A DNA stretch of 64,000 nt from assembly GCA_021401465.1 (NCBI GenBank), contig JADDMT010000037.1, positions 1 through 64,000 of the forward strand, given 5' to 3'. Every line of letters starts with the position of its first letter. The first letter of the stretch is position 1. Source of the DNA: Teratosphaeria epicoccoides (taxonomy: Eukaryota > Ascomycota > Dothideomycetes > Mycosphaerellales > Teratosphaeriaceae). Shown here piece by piece: positions 9,650 through 20,299 of the stretch. The notes beneath the pieces were generated by a model. It worked only from the letters and a program-made list of their open reading frames with translations, ran no database searches and was not told where the DNA came from. The position numbers and the translations under genes were made by a program.

Positions 9650-10270
9650 ATGTCTTCTCTTTCTACATTACTACCTTATGTCATCCTAGACACTAACGCC
9701 CCTTTAACGCAGAAACGCAAACACCGCGTAAATCGAATCTATCGTTAGGGCTAGGACAACATAAAGTCCTATACTTAGTGTCAAGAGTTAAAGCTCGTTT
9801 GTTAGGTACACATTTCCTTAGGGAAATGTTTGTAGTGTCACTTTAGCAACTGTCGAAGTTACAACGCGAAGGTAACAGAGGTCGAATAGAAGAAGTTAGG
9901 TAATTAGCAGAAAAGACTAATTGCTAATCTCGATTATGTAAAGGTAGTCCTAGCCAAGGCTTCGCAGAAGATAATAGAGGCGCATGCAAAGGAGATGCGT
10001 CTCTAGAAACAGTTAGACGTAGTCGACTAGGAGGTCGAGGATAGTCGCGCTCTCGAGGAGCGTGAGATTAGGGAGGATAAGGCTAAAGAGCAGGCTCTTT
10101 CGCAGGCTAGGTTTCTTCTTAACCTAGATCCTTTAGCGGGTCTCGCTCTTAGTCCTACGACATAGAGCGTAATAGAAGGTTTCGCTAATGCCTCGTATAA
10201 GGGTTTCCTAGATAGTGTAATAGCCGAGCTAATTAACAGCGTCCTACAGGAGTCTAGTCATGGCTTATAA
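9650..10270 (+). pseudogene. Antisense ORF of Ty3-D, copy 1: Zn2Cys6-like plus helical region (AsD)
   Basis: A 206-codon frame antisense to pol, between chromodomain and 3' LTR, with ten internal stops, all TAG, and no frameshift. N-terminus MSSLSTLLPYVILDTN, then basic QKRKHRVNR, then a cysteine cluster: KSYT-C-QELKLVC, then VHISLGKC-x2-CHFSNCRSYN. Reading the Tyr codons that come from TGC or TGT (copy 2 still has TGT) as Cys gives the spacing Cx2Cx6Cx8Cx2Cx7C, the order of fungal Zn2Cys6 clusters. A Lys/Glu-rich helical stretch follows (EEREIREDKAKEQALSQ), then a conserved hydrophobic tail (FLLNLDPLAGLALSP). Its TAA stop and the pol stop share the palindrome TTATAA at 10265-10270. Function unknown; a DNA- or RNA-binding accessory protein is an inference. 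Confidence 0.78.
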
Positions 10271-12385
10271 TCTTCTCCCTAGGTTCGTTCTTCTCTTGAA
10301 ACTTCGTATCTTTTGCTAACAGTTTCGCAGATGTTCTAGGGGTTCCTAGGTGTTCTCGGTACTCCTATATCCTTCCCATTTTACTAAGTACTCTCGCTGT
10401 CTGTCCCGCTAGCAAGTGTCGACAATCTTCTTGACAGTGTACTCGGGTTCTTCTACTTTAGGGTTAAGTAGTAAGGGTTCCGTTTGTAGTGTAGCGTCTA
10501 GCGCTACTTGTTCTAGCAGAGAGACATTAAACACAGGGTGTATTCTCATCTGCTTAGGTAGCTATAACTCAAAATTAACTAGTCCTTTCTTAGCCTTAAT
10601 CCTAAATGGTCCTAGTTTTACAGCGTCTAGTTTTTTACTCGGCTTATCTAATTTGATGTGACAGCAGAGGAGATACACCTTGTCCCCCTCCTTTAGAATT
10701 AGTCCCTTAATTCTCTTACGATTTACGTACTATGCCATGTTCTACTAATAGAACTACAGGTCAAGTCGTGCTTCTGTTTGCAGTTAGCGTAGGTGTTCTA
10801 CTTGTCTGAGTGCTACTAGGTTTAGATTACTAGCTAAGACATCCGGAATGTCTTCTATAGCTAATCTATATGCTATCTGAAATAGCGAGAGTCCTGTCGA
10901 CTCTGCTAGTGTACTATTATACGCGAGCTATGCTATTAGTAACAACTCTACCTAGTTGTTCTAGTCCCTATTCACATAGGATCGAAGGTACTGTTCTAAC
11001 GTCTGATTTAGACATTCTGTCTGTCTATCCATTTAAGGGTAGAAGGAAGTACTTAGTCAATGTCTGACCTAGAATTGTCTCATTAGGGCTCCCTAGAAGT
11101 TAGAGGTAAACACGGATCCTAGATCTGTTACTAGGTCCTGTAGCATACTATGTAGTGCTACTACCTATTTAATGAAGACATGTGCGATATCTTTAGTCTT
11201 GAAGTCTTTGTAGTAAGGGATAAACTTCCTAAACTTAGTGAATTAGTCGACTACTACCATAATCCCATCGAAGAACTCATTAGTAGCGGGTTCTCTTGAC
11301 TAAGGTAGTTTAACAATAAAGTCTATGGTAAGCGATTCCTATGGCCGTTAAGGTACCTTAAGTAGTCATAGTAGCCTATACAGTTTGTAACAGTCATGCT
11401 TACTTCGTTAGTAAGTTACACATTAACAGACGTAGTCCTCGATTGCCTTGCCTATCCTAGGGAAGTAATATTCTTGTCGGAGAATTTGCTTCATTTTAGA
11501 CACTCCTAGGTGTCCTGCCTAAGGTATGTCATGTTAGAGGTATAGTAGCTCTAATTATAAAGATGTTAGCATGTATACTAATCCTTAAAAAAGAAGGATT
11601 CTGTCTTTGTCTTCCTAATCCTCCTGTCTATTAATGTCGTTGCGGACAGCGAGTGCAGTTAGATCGTAGACTAGCGCGTTCTCTAGGTCGTCCTGAAATT
11701 CACTAGTCTATGTGACAGTCGTAACTACGAGTTAGTTAACTCCTAGCGTGCTATCGCTATTTTCCTAGAGAACAGCGTGTTTCTCCTGCTTCACGCCCTA
11801 CATGTAGTCAGTCTGGCGGCTAAGTGCATCGGCGCGTGCGTTATTAGTCCCCTTACGATAGACGATCTTATAGTTAAAACTAGAGAGTTCCTTACTCTAC
11901 CGAACCTGTTGTTAGTTTAACTCTTTTGTCGTCATGAAGTATCGCAAGTCCTCATAGTCTATGTAGACCGTGACCTAGTACTTAGAACCTTCTAAGTAGA
12001 CTCGCTAGGCCTTATAGGCGTCTACTATGGCTAGAAGTTCTTTGTCATAGACGTCGTAACAGAGTTTAGGTCTAGACAATTTCCTCGAGTAGTAGGCGAC
12101 TAGCTGTAGTCGTCTACTCGGTCCTAGTTGACTTAAGCATGCCCTGAGTACTACGTCGGAGGCATCTGTTTCGACTATAATAGGCTTATTAGGGTCGAAA
12201 ACAAGTAAGATTAGCTAATCTGTAAATTGTCGCTTAAGTTCCTTGAAGGCATTCCGTTAGGCGTCGTCCTACACGGATAGTGTATCCTTCGTAGTAAGAG
12301 TCGTAAGTAGTGCTATAATCTTCGAATAGTTTGCTACAAATCTTCGGTAGAAGTTAGCGAATCTAAGGAAGGACTATACTTCCTT
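10265..12385 (-). pseudogene. Ty3-D pol (RNase H, integrase, chromodomain), copy 1
   Basis: Same protein as copies 2 and 3. From right to left: RNase H (DASDVVLRACLS near 12160), the H2C2 zinc-binding part and DDE core of integrase (about 11520 to 11000), and a chromodomain near 10420-10300. It is interrupted by many TAG codons and truncated at its N-terminal side by Plv. Open stretches on the opposite strand here are shadows. Confidence 0.82.
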
Positions 12386-12700
12386 CATCTCGAAAACCTA
12401 ACCCCTAAGTAGTACGAAGTATGAAGAGTAGACCAAGTAGAGCTAAGTTAGCTAAGTAGGTGCTAGTAGTATACTAGTAGTATCTTACTAGCTTGGCCTA
12501 CTTAGCCCTACTCCTAGCTACTCGATTCACGGGCTCGTTAGCCTTCCTACTCATGCCTACTCGTAGGCGTCCTTATTTAACGGCTTTCTACTCGATCGCT
12601 ACTTACCTACACTTGTACGCTCCTCTGACGTGTACGTCTACTTAGCCCTACTCCTAGCTGTGTAATCTGGCGACAGGCATCACTACCGAGTGTTAGCGAT
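12386..12700 (+). repeat. Plv left terminal and subterminal region, copy 1
   Basis: Terminal repeat followed by subterminal palindromic motifs built on GCTAGTAGTATACTAG and repeated CCTACT/GAGTAG words. The same 300 bp occurs at 16232, 56461 and 60861. The terminal 12-13 bases are inverted at 38113-38127 (GGTTTTCGAGACA). Confidence 0.75.
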
Positions 12701-12709
12701 ATGTAGTAG

Positions 12710-14152
12710 TTAGAATGAAACTTGTCTTTAGACTGCTCCCTCACATAGCTCATTTACTGTACTAGCTACTACGCTGCTGTCTCTGCGCTATAGGCAGTCT
12801 CCGAAGCCTTCTATAGTCGACAGCTGTAGCTTGTAAGTCGTCTACATCCTCCTATGCCTTTCCTTATACGCTTAGAGGCGCATCTAGTCTGTAACCTATT
12901 CGACGATCTTGTCTTCGACCTCTACGCTCTCTAACATTCCCTCATACTTCTTGACTGCGAGAAACTAAAGTCGAGGTAGCTAAGCAACTACAATAGTCAT
13001 GTAGAGTACGAACTGCTTAGAGTACACGAAACTGCAGAGGTCCGCATTAATGTTATCTGAATTCTAGTAAATACATACATACCTGCCTGCTATGTTAGTA
13101 GTAGCTAAGCAGCTACTACGACCAAAATATTCTACTGTCGAATCATATCTACCTGCTATTGCCATATTAAATCAGCAGGGACTATAGCTCTTACTAGCAT
13201 GCTAGTCTCATAGGAGCTAAGAAACAAGTAAACTATAAGTAATACTATCTCTGCTAGCTCGCTAGACTTTAGGAAACATGGCTAGACCCCCGTTTAGAAT
13301 ACTACTATGTCTTTACGCCCGCCTGCTCGCTAGCCTACCATGGCCTTAGAAACGTGTGTCGAGATGCATATATACACTTATTAGCACATCTCGTTCCTCT
13401 GCATGTAGTACTAGACGATAAACGGCTTGTTTATTATGCTATTCAAAGTAGCCAAGTTGTTGCGGGCTCCTACGACGACGTCGCTAAACTCGCCCTGTAG
13501 ACGCTGTCTAAACTGTAGAGAGAACTCGTTGTATAATAGCTCCATGTCGTATGTATTCTACAGGCCTTAGTAGAATGCCTAGGTATACTAGTCTTCTGTC
13601 TTGTACTTAATATTGACCTTCTTTTAGCCTGACTAATTAGCGTCTTCCGTCTTCATTACAATGAAGACGACCTTCCTATTCCTTTTGCTCCTAAACACAT
13701 GGACCCCCCTAAAACTTATCTAAGGGGCGTTAGGGGTCCTATTGTAACCGACGACGATTAGCCCGCTAAAGAAAAGCTCATGTACACCTAGCGGTCTAGT
13801 AAGTAGCACTCTAAACACCTTGTTTGTAATTAGGGGCAGTATACTGTTAGCCCGCTCCCTTGTCGCGCGACTCGCTATGTCCTCCCCTTTAAAGATCTTC
13901 TTGAATAGCAGGATTTTGACGCGTCTAGTAAACATGAAGTTAGTAACTAGTCGTCATATCTTAGGGTTAACTACATACTTATTCCTATTCCGGGTTAGCT
14001 GCCTAGCGCAGCTGTCCTTATAGTTATTATGCTAGTCGATTATCTAGCAATTCTTGCTGTAGTAAGCTACTACCTAACATAGGCACATCTTGAGTAGGCT
14101 GTCGATGCTACAATTAGCGCATTAAGCGACTATGCTAGCCATTGTCTCGAAT
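12710..14152 (-). pseudogene. MYND-finger protein carried by Plv, copy 1
   Basis: Start ATG 14152-14150. The N-terminus has CANCSIDSLLKMCLC, then AYYSKNCQIID and NNYKDSC. This is the MYND zinc-finger order (CxxC, CxC, YCSxxCQ, DWxxHxxxC) with the YCS Cys changed to Tyr by a G-to-A transition and Trp lost to TAG. After the finger come FTRRVKILLFKKIF, RPLGVHELFFSG, FRSKRNRKVVFIVMKTED, then EFSLQFRQRLQGEF and HVSKAMVG, all conserved in copies 2 and 3. An intron with a consensus branch site CTACTAAC lies near 13080-13125. Downstream exons give VKKYEGMLESVEVEDKIVE. MYND domains bind Pro-rich partners in chromatin regulators; the rest of this protein is not recognised, so its role in the transposon is open. 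Confidence 0.72.
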
Positions 14153-14991
14153 AGTAAGATAGAGGGTTAATTGATGTTACTACTACTTGTATGTATTAGG
14201 CAAGTCTTTAAAGTTAGTTAATGTAATTAGTAAAGAGTTAAAGTAGAAGAGTAGTAGTAGATATAGATATCTCTTGCTGCTAAGTACACGTGCTACTACC
14301 TAGCTAGCGTACATGAGGCCCTCGTAACTACTATCTAGATTAATTAGCTACTACGTGCCGCTATGTGCTACATGTAGGTAGTTATTACTCTTAACAAAGA
14401 AGCAGCAAACATGGCGACATCTATCCTATGTAGCTATGTCTGCTAAGTACACATGCCGCCGTTAAGCTAGCGTTAGTGTGACTATGTCGCGGTTGCTACT
14501 ATTCCTAATGCCTCCGTATAGTAGTAGATAAGGTCTGTAGGTTGTAACTATGAGGATCATTTTTTACTGCCTTTTAAGGCAGAATCGCCTGATATCATGC
14601 CTTCTTCATTTAGTCATGTGCCTAGGTAGCAGTATGTAATATTTAACCGAATCTGTGACAGCGTCGCGTGCCTCCCGTTTCTAGCCATTTTTCAGGTAGT
14701 AGCGTCATGTGCCTTCTATTTCTAGTCATTTTTCAGGTAGAAGCTAATAATGTGACGATGTAACGTTTGCGGTTAGCGACTATGTAGAGCACATAACCTA
14801 TAGCTACTAAAATACAAAAGAAGCTTAGTACTCTAAACTTCTTTCTTTCAAACAACTACCTTATCTAGTACTCGGCTTCTTCTCTAGCATCTATACAGAT
14901 ACTAGCATACTGACAACACTATAGCATGTAAGCATTATATGCTTATATGACGAGACTATAAACTAACGCGCTAGTAGAATCTAAACCTACC
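14153..14991. promoter_or_regulatory. Shared divergent promoter region of the Plv gene pair, copy 1
   Basis: About 840 bp between the MYND gene and the divergent plus-strand gene. It includes a hairpin TACTGCCTTTTAAGGCAGAA near 14567 and a tandem pair of TCTAGYCATTTTTCAGGYAG units near 14680 and 14725. Both are kept in copies at 17989-18837 and 62617-63465. Confidence 0.5.
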
Positions 14992-16231
14992 ATGTTAACG
15001 AATCCGACCCTAGACCTAGAGCCGGCAATTAGTGTAGGTTCTAAGCACGCCGAGTTCGCGGCCGACTACGTCCGCGATACTGTCTAGGCATTAGAAGCCG
15101 CCGTCGCGCTATAGAAGGCATATCCGGACTTTAATGCCTACGAGGATCTCGTTAACTACGCCCCTTAGGTAGAGCATCAAGCTAGGCACAAGGTACTCGA
15201 TGTCGCATGCAGCGGTAGCCTGATTAGGCTCCTAGCGAGTGCAAAGCTAGCTACGCTAGATAGTGTATACTTCCTAGACTTCTGTGCTAAGATGCTAGAT
15301 AAGAGCTAGTAGTATGTATTATAGCTAGGCCTTAGAGGCAATACTATTACTAACTAATCTTTAGTACTATGCGGGACTACTAGGGAAGCGTAGACTCGTA
15401 GCGCTTCATCTAGGCGAGGCTCGGTCGCACCCCTATAGCTAGCATCAAGTAGGCTACTAGATGCCCTAATAGCTTTTAGATAGTATTTGCAAAGGGCGTG
15501 CTAGAGATGTTCAAGCTACGGGTCTATTCGGGGCTAATCTGCTAGCTGCGCGAGCTAGTTAGTAACAACGGCTAGCTGATCTTAGATTAGAAGGAGCCTG
15601 CTCCTAGCTAGCAGCTACTCTTGCACCGACTAAGCGAGGCTACTTCTATGGCCTATCGAGAGTATACTATAAGAGACTAGGCCTTATTACTATTGCGCAT
15701 TCAGAATGTTTAGCACCCTGCCCTACTAAGTCCTAGCTTTGACTGTCTAATCACGTAGTATACTATGATCGCTAGCTAGGACGAATTAGCGAGGGCGCGG
15801 AGATCTATGCTTGCTTTCTTCGCCAAGCCTAGTGTAGCAAGTAAGGTGTCTCTCTACGCAGACTTTCTGACCTACTACCCGGCAGATTAGTTAACTGCTC
15901 TCTACGGCTTATTCGTCGAGCGAGCAAGAACCGGTGTCAGCCATCTAACCGCGGCGTTAGAGGTCAAAGTCGACATAGCGTAGCGTGAATAGCTTAATAG
16001 CAAGATTAGTAGTACTACTCCTAGGCAGAGGGGTTTCTAGGTCACGCTCTTATACACTCTCCTTATTAAGCCCATAGTTACGATATCTCTTAATCAAGTC
16101 AAATGGGAATTGTCGCGCACAGAGAGACGTGCGCTAGAACAACAGGTAGCGAAGGCTCTGCAGAAAGGGCAGTAAATGTGCGAGGTAGATAAGCTAGCTA
16201 GCTGCCTAGACGCTAGCTAGTAGAGAGATGT
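14992..16231 (+). pseudogene. Unknown Plv protein divergent to the MYND gene, copy 1
   Basis: ATG 14992. The N-terminal frame MLTNPTLDLEPAISVGSKHA continues FAADYVRDTV-ALEAAVAL and YAP-VEH-ARHKVLDVA. Later frames, after a probable intron or frameshift near 15400, give EPAPS-QLLLHRLSEATSMA, DELARARRSMLAFFAKPS and HLTAALEVKVD, then a basic C-terminal part (ELSRTERRALEQQVAKAL). Three copies conserve it. It is mostly alpha-helical in character and I recognise no known domain. Copy 2 reaches a stop at 20130-20132. This copy is cut by the nested Plv copy 2. Confidence 0.6.
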
Positions 16232-16559
16232 CATCTCGAAAACCTAACCCCTAAGTAGTACAAAGTACGAAGAGTAGACCGAGTAGAGCTAAGTTAGCTA
16301 AGTAGGTGCTAGTAGTATACTAGTAGTATCTTACTAGCTCGGCCTACTTGGCCCTACTCCTAGCTACTCGATTCACGGGCTCGTTAGCCTTCCTACTCAT
16401 GCCTACTCGTAGGCATGCTTATTTAACGGCTTTCTACTCGATCGCTACTTACCTACACTCGTACACTCCTCTAACATGTACGTCTACTTAGCCCTACTCC
16501 TAGCCGTGCAATCTGGCGATAGGCATCACTACTAAGTGTTAGCCATATGTAGTAGTTAG

Positions 16560-17988
16560 AATGAAACTTGTCTTTAGACTGCCCCCTTACATAGCTCATT
16601 CACTGTACTAGCTACTACGCTGCTATCTCTACGCTATAGGCAGTCTCCGAAGCCTTCTATAGTTAACAGCTGTAGTTTGTAAGTTGTCTACATCCTCCTA
16701 TTCCTTTCCTTATACGCTTAGAGGCGCATCTAGTCCGTAACCTATTCGACGATCTTGTCTTTAACCTCTACACTCTCTAACATTCCCTCATACTTCTTGA
16801 CTACTAGAAACTGAAGTCAAGGTAGCTAAGTAGCTACAATAGTCATGTAGAGTACGAACTACTTAGAGTACACGAAACTGTAGAGGTCCGCATTAATGTC
16901 ATCTAAATTCTAGTAAATACATACATACCTGCCCGCTATGTTAGTAGTAGCTAAGCAGCTACTACGACTAAAATATGCTACTGTCAAATCACATCTACCT
17001 GCTATTACTGTATCAAATTAGCAGGGACTACAGCTCTTACTAGCATGCTAGTCTCATAGGAGCTAAGAAATAAGTAAACTATAAGTAATACTATCTCTGC
17101 TAGCTCGCCAGACTTCAGGAAACACGGCTAGACCCCTGTTTAGAATACTACTATGTCTCTACGCCCGCCTGCTCGCTAGCCTACTATAGCCTCAGAAACG
17201 TGTGTCGAGATGCATATATGTACTTATTAGCGCATCTCGTTCCTCTGCACGTAGTACTAGACGATAAACGGCTTGTTCATTATGCCATTCAAAGTAGCCA
17301 AGTTATTACAGGCTCCTACGACGATGTCGCTAAACTTGCCCTGTAGACACTGTCTAAACTATAGAGAGAACTCGTCGTATAATAGCTCTATGTCGTATGT
17401 ATTCTACAGGCCTTAGTAGAATGCCTAGGTATACTAGTCTTCTGTCTTGTACTTGACATTGACCTTCTTTTAGCCTGACTAATTAGCGTCTTCTGTCTTC
17501 ATCACAATGAAGACGACCTTCCTATTCCTTTTGCTCCTAAACACACGGACCCCCCTAAAACTTATCTAAGGGGCGTTAGGGGTCCTATTGTAACTGACGA
17601 CGATTAGCCCGCTAAAGAAACGCTCATGTATACCTAGCGGTCTAGTAAGTAGCACTCCGAACACCTTGTTTGTAATTAGGGGCAGTATACTATTAGCCCG
17701 CTCCCTTGTCGCGCGACTCGCTATGTCCTCCCCTTTAAAGATCTTCTTAAACAGCAGGATTTTGACGCGTCTAGTAAACATGAAGTTAGTGACTAGTCGT
17801 CATATCTCAGGGTTAACTGCATACTCATTCTTATTCCGGGTTAGCTGCCTAGCGCAGCTATCCTTGTAGTTGTCGTGCTAGTCGATTATCTGGCAATTCT
17901 TGCTATAGTAGGCTACTACCTGACATAGGCACATCTTAAGCAGGCTGTCGATGCCACAATTAGCGCATTAAGCGACTATGCTAGCTAT
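16560..17988 (-). pseudogene. MYND-finger protein carried by Plv, copy 2
   Basis: Same protein as at 12710-14152. The start codon is ATA (from ATG) at 17988-17986. The finger reads CANCGIDSLLKMCLC then AYYSKNCQIID, with HDNYKDSC. The segment 17566-17781 is the longest stop-free stretch (FTRRVKILLFKKIFKGED onward). RIP stops are TAG at the same Gln and Trp sites as copy 1, with some copy-specific ones, so the copies were mutated independently. Confidence 0.72.
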
Positions 17989-18837
17989 TATCTCGAATAG
18001 TAAGATAGAGGGTTAATTGATGTTACTACTACTTGTGTGTATTAGGGAAGTCTTCGAAGTTAGTTAATATAATTAGTAAAGAGTTAAAGTAGAAGAGCAG
18101 TAGTAGATATAGATATCTCTTGCTACTAAGTATACGTGCTACCGCCTAGCTAGCGCACATAAGGCCCTCGTAACTGCCGTCTAGATTAGTTAGCTGCTAC
18201 ATGCCGCTATGTGCTACATGTAGGTAGTTATTGCTCTTAACAAAGAAGCAGCAAACATGGCGACATCTATCCTATGTAGCTATGTCTGCTAAGTGCATAT
18301 GCTACTATCGAGCTAGCGTTAGTGTAACTATGTCGCGGTTGCTACTATTCCTAATGCCTCTGTATAGTAGTAGATAAGGTCTGTAGGTCGCAACTATGAG
18401 GATCATTTTTTACTGCCTTTTAAGGCAGAATTGCCTGATATCATGCCTTCTTCATTTAGTCATATGCCTAGGCAGCAGTATGTAATATTTAACCGAATCT
18501 GTGACAGCGTCGCGTGCCTCCTGTTTCTAGCCATTTTTTAGGTAGTAGCGTCATGTGCCTTCCATTTCTAGTCATTTTTCAGGCAGAAGCTAATAATGTG
18601 ACGATGTAACGTGTGCGGTTAGCGACTATGTAGAGCACATGACCTACAGCTGCTAAAATACAAAAGAAGCTTAGTACTCTAAACTTCTTTCTTTTAAACA
18701 ACTACCTTATCTAGTACTTGGCTTCTTCTCTAGCATCTATATAGATACTAGCACACTAACAACACTATAGCATGTAAGCATTGTATGCTTGTATGACAAG
18801 ACTGTAAACTGACGCGCTAGTAGAATCTAAACCTACT
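17989..18837. promoter_or_regulatory. Divergent promoter region of the Plv gene pair, copy 2
   Basis: Same hairpin (TACTGCCTTTTAAGGCAGAA near 18411) and duplicated CATTTTT-CAGG units as in copy 1. Confidence 0.45.
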
Positions 18838-20132
18838 ATGTCGACGAATCTGACCCTAGACCTAGAGCCGGCGATTAGTGTAGGTTCTAAGCACGCCGAG
18901 TTCGCGGCTAACTATGTCCGCGATACCGTCTAGGCATTAGAAGCCGCCATCACGCTACAGAAGGCATATCCGGACTTTCATGCCTACGAGGATCTCGTTA
19001 ACTACGCCCCTTAGGTAGAGCATCGAGCTAGGCATAAGGTACTTGACGTCGCATGCGGTAGTAGCCTAATTAGGCTCTTAGCAAGTGCAAAGCTAGCTGC
19101 GCTAGATAGTGTATACTTCCTAGACTTCTATGCTAAGATGCTAGATAAGAGCTAGTAGTATGTATTATAGCTAGGCCTTAGAGGTAATACTGTTACTAAC
19201 TAATCTTTAGTACTATGCGGGACTACTAGGGAAGCGTGGATTCGTAGCGCTTCATCTAGGCGAGGCTCGGTCGTACCCCTACAGCTAGCATTAAGCAGGC
19301 TACTAGATGCCCTAACGGCTTTTAGATAGTATTTGCAAAGGGCGTGCTAGAGATGTTCGAGCTACAGGTCTATTTAGGGCTAATCCGCTAGCTGCGCGAG
19401 CTAGTTAGTAATAACGGCTAGCTGATCTTAGATTAGAAGGAGCCTACTCCTAGCTAGCAGCTACTCTTGCACCGACTAAGCGAGGCTACTTCTATGGCCT
19501 ATTAAGAGTACACTATAAGAGACTAGGCCTTGTTACTATCGCGCATTTAGAATGTTTAGTACCCTGCCCTACTAAGTCCTAGCTATGACTGTCTAATCAC
19601 GCAGTAGAACATAATCGCTAGCTAGGACGAATTAGCGAGGGCGCGGAGATCTATGCTTGCTTTCTTCGCTAAGCCTAGTATAGTAAGTAAGGTGTCCCTC
19701 TACGCAGACTTTCTGACCTACTACCTAATAGATTAGTTAACTGCTCTCTACGGCTTATTCCTCAAGCGAGCAAGAACCTGTGTCAGCCATCTAACCGCGG
19801 CGTTAGAGGTCAAAGTCGACATGGCGTAGCGTGAATAGCTTAATAGCAAGATTAGTAGTACTACTCCTAGGCAGAGGGGTTTCTAGGTCGAGCTCTTATA
19901 CACTCTCCTCATTAAGCCTATAGTTACAATATCTCTTAATCAAGTCAAACAGGAATTGTCGCGTACAGAGAGACGTGCGCTAGAACGACAGGTAGCGAAG
20001 GCTCTGTAGAAAGGGTAGTAAATATATGAGGTAGATAAGCTAGCTAGCTACCTAGACGCTAGCTAGCAGAGAGATGTGCATGCGATGAGTGACTTTCGGC
20101 TAATAGCACTAACTGCTAATCCTGCGGCATAA
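18838..20132 (+). pseudogene. Unknown Plv protein divergent to the MYND gene, copy 2 (reaches its stop)
   Basis: The only copy seen to its end. ATG at 18838, and the last exon reads DELARARRSMLAFFAKPS, KVSLYADFLTYY, LNSKISSTTPRQRGF, LNQVKQELSRTERRALE, VDKLASYLDAS and finally MSDFRLIALTANPAA before TAA at 20130. The C-terminal third is charged and helical. No known family recognised. Confidence 0.6.
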
Positions 20133-20299
20133 CTAATAAGTAGTTATGCACATAGGTAGAAGACCTGCTTCTAGCTATAGCAGGTAGTAATTCATGACTT
20201 TCTTAAGAACTTACTAAGTATCTACCTCTTGGTGACATGCCTGCTGTCGAAAAGAAGCTCGCAGCTGTTATCGCTAAACACGAGTTTCCCTTTCTCAAG

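Larger units (their letters stand above)
9124..12385 (-). mobile_element. Ty3/gypsy element Ty3-D, copy 1 (3' half)
   Basis: Minus-strand LTR retrotransposon: 3' LTR 9124-9570, then (reading leftward into the LTR) antisense ORF, chromodomain, integrase and RNase H of pol. It stops at the start of the RNase H region, where the Plv transposon begins at 12386; the corresponding uninterrupted sequence continues in copy 2 at about 41680. Reverse transcriptase, gag and 5' LTR are absent from this copy within the window. Confidence 0.88.
12386..16231. mobile_element. Plv DNA transposon, copy 1, left part
   Basis: Starts at the terminal repeat (C)ATCTCGAAAACCTAACC within Ty3-D pol. It holds the MYND-finger gene (minus) and the divergent unknown gene (plus). 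At 16231 it is interrupted by Plv copy 2; its continuation resumes at 38128. The uninterrupted order, GAGAGATGTGCATGCG, is preserved in copy 2 at about 20070. Confidence 0.8.

Noticed and set aside
10416..11067. Plus-strand open frames at 10416-10661 and 10870-11067 and minus-strand equivalents at 43400 and 53352
   Set aside because: Antisense shadows of Ty3-D pol; no motif, and interrupted or absent in other copies, unlike the ORF at 9650-10270.
12386..12410. Telomere-like string CCTAACCCCTAAG at the Plv end
   Set aside because: One unit and not an array; it is part of the terminal sequence shared by all Plv copies.
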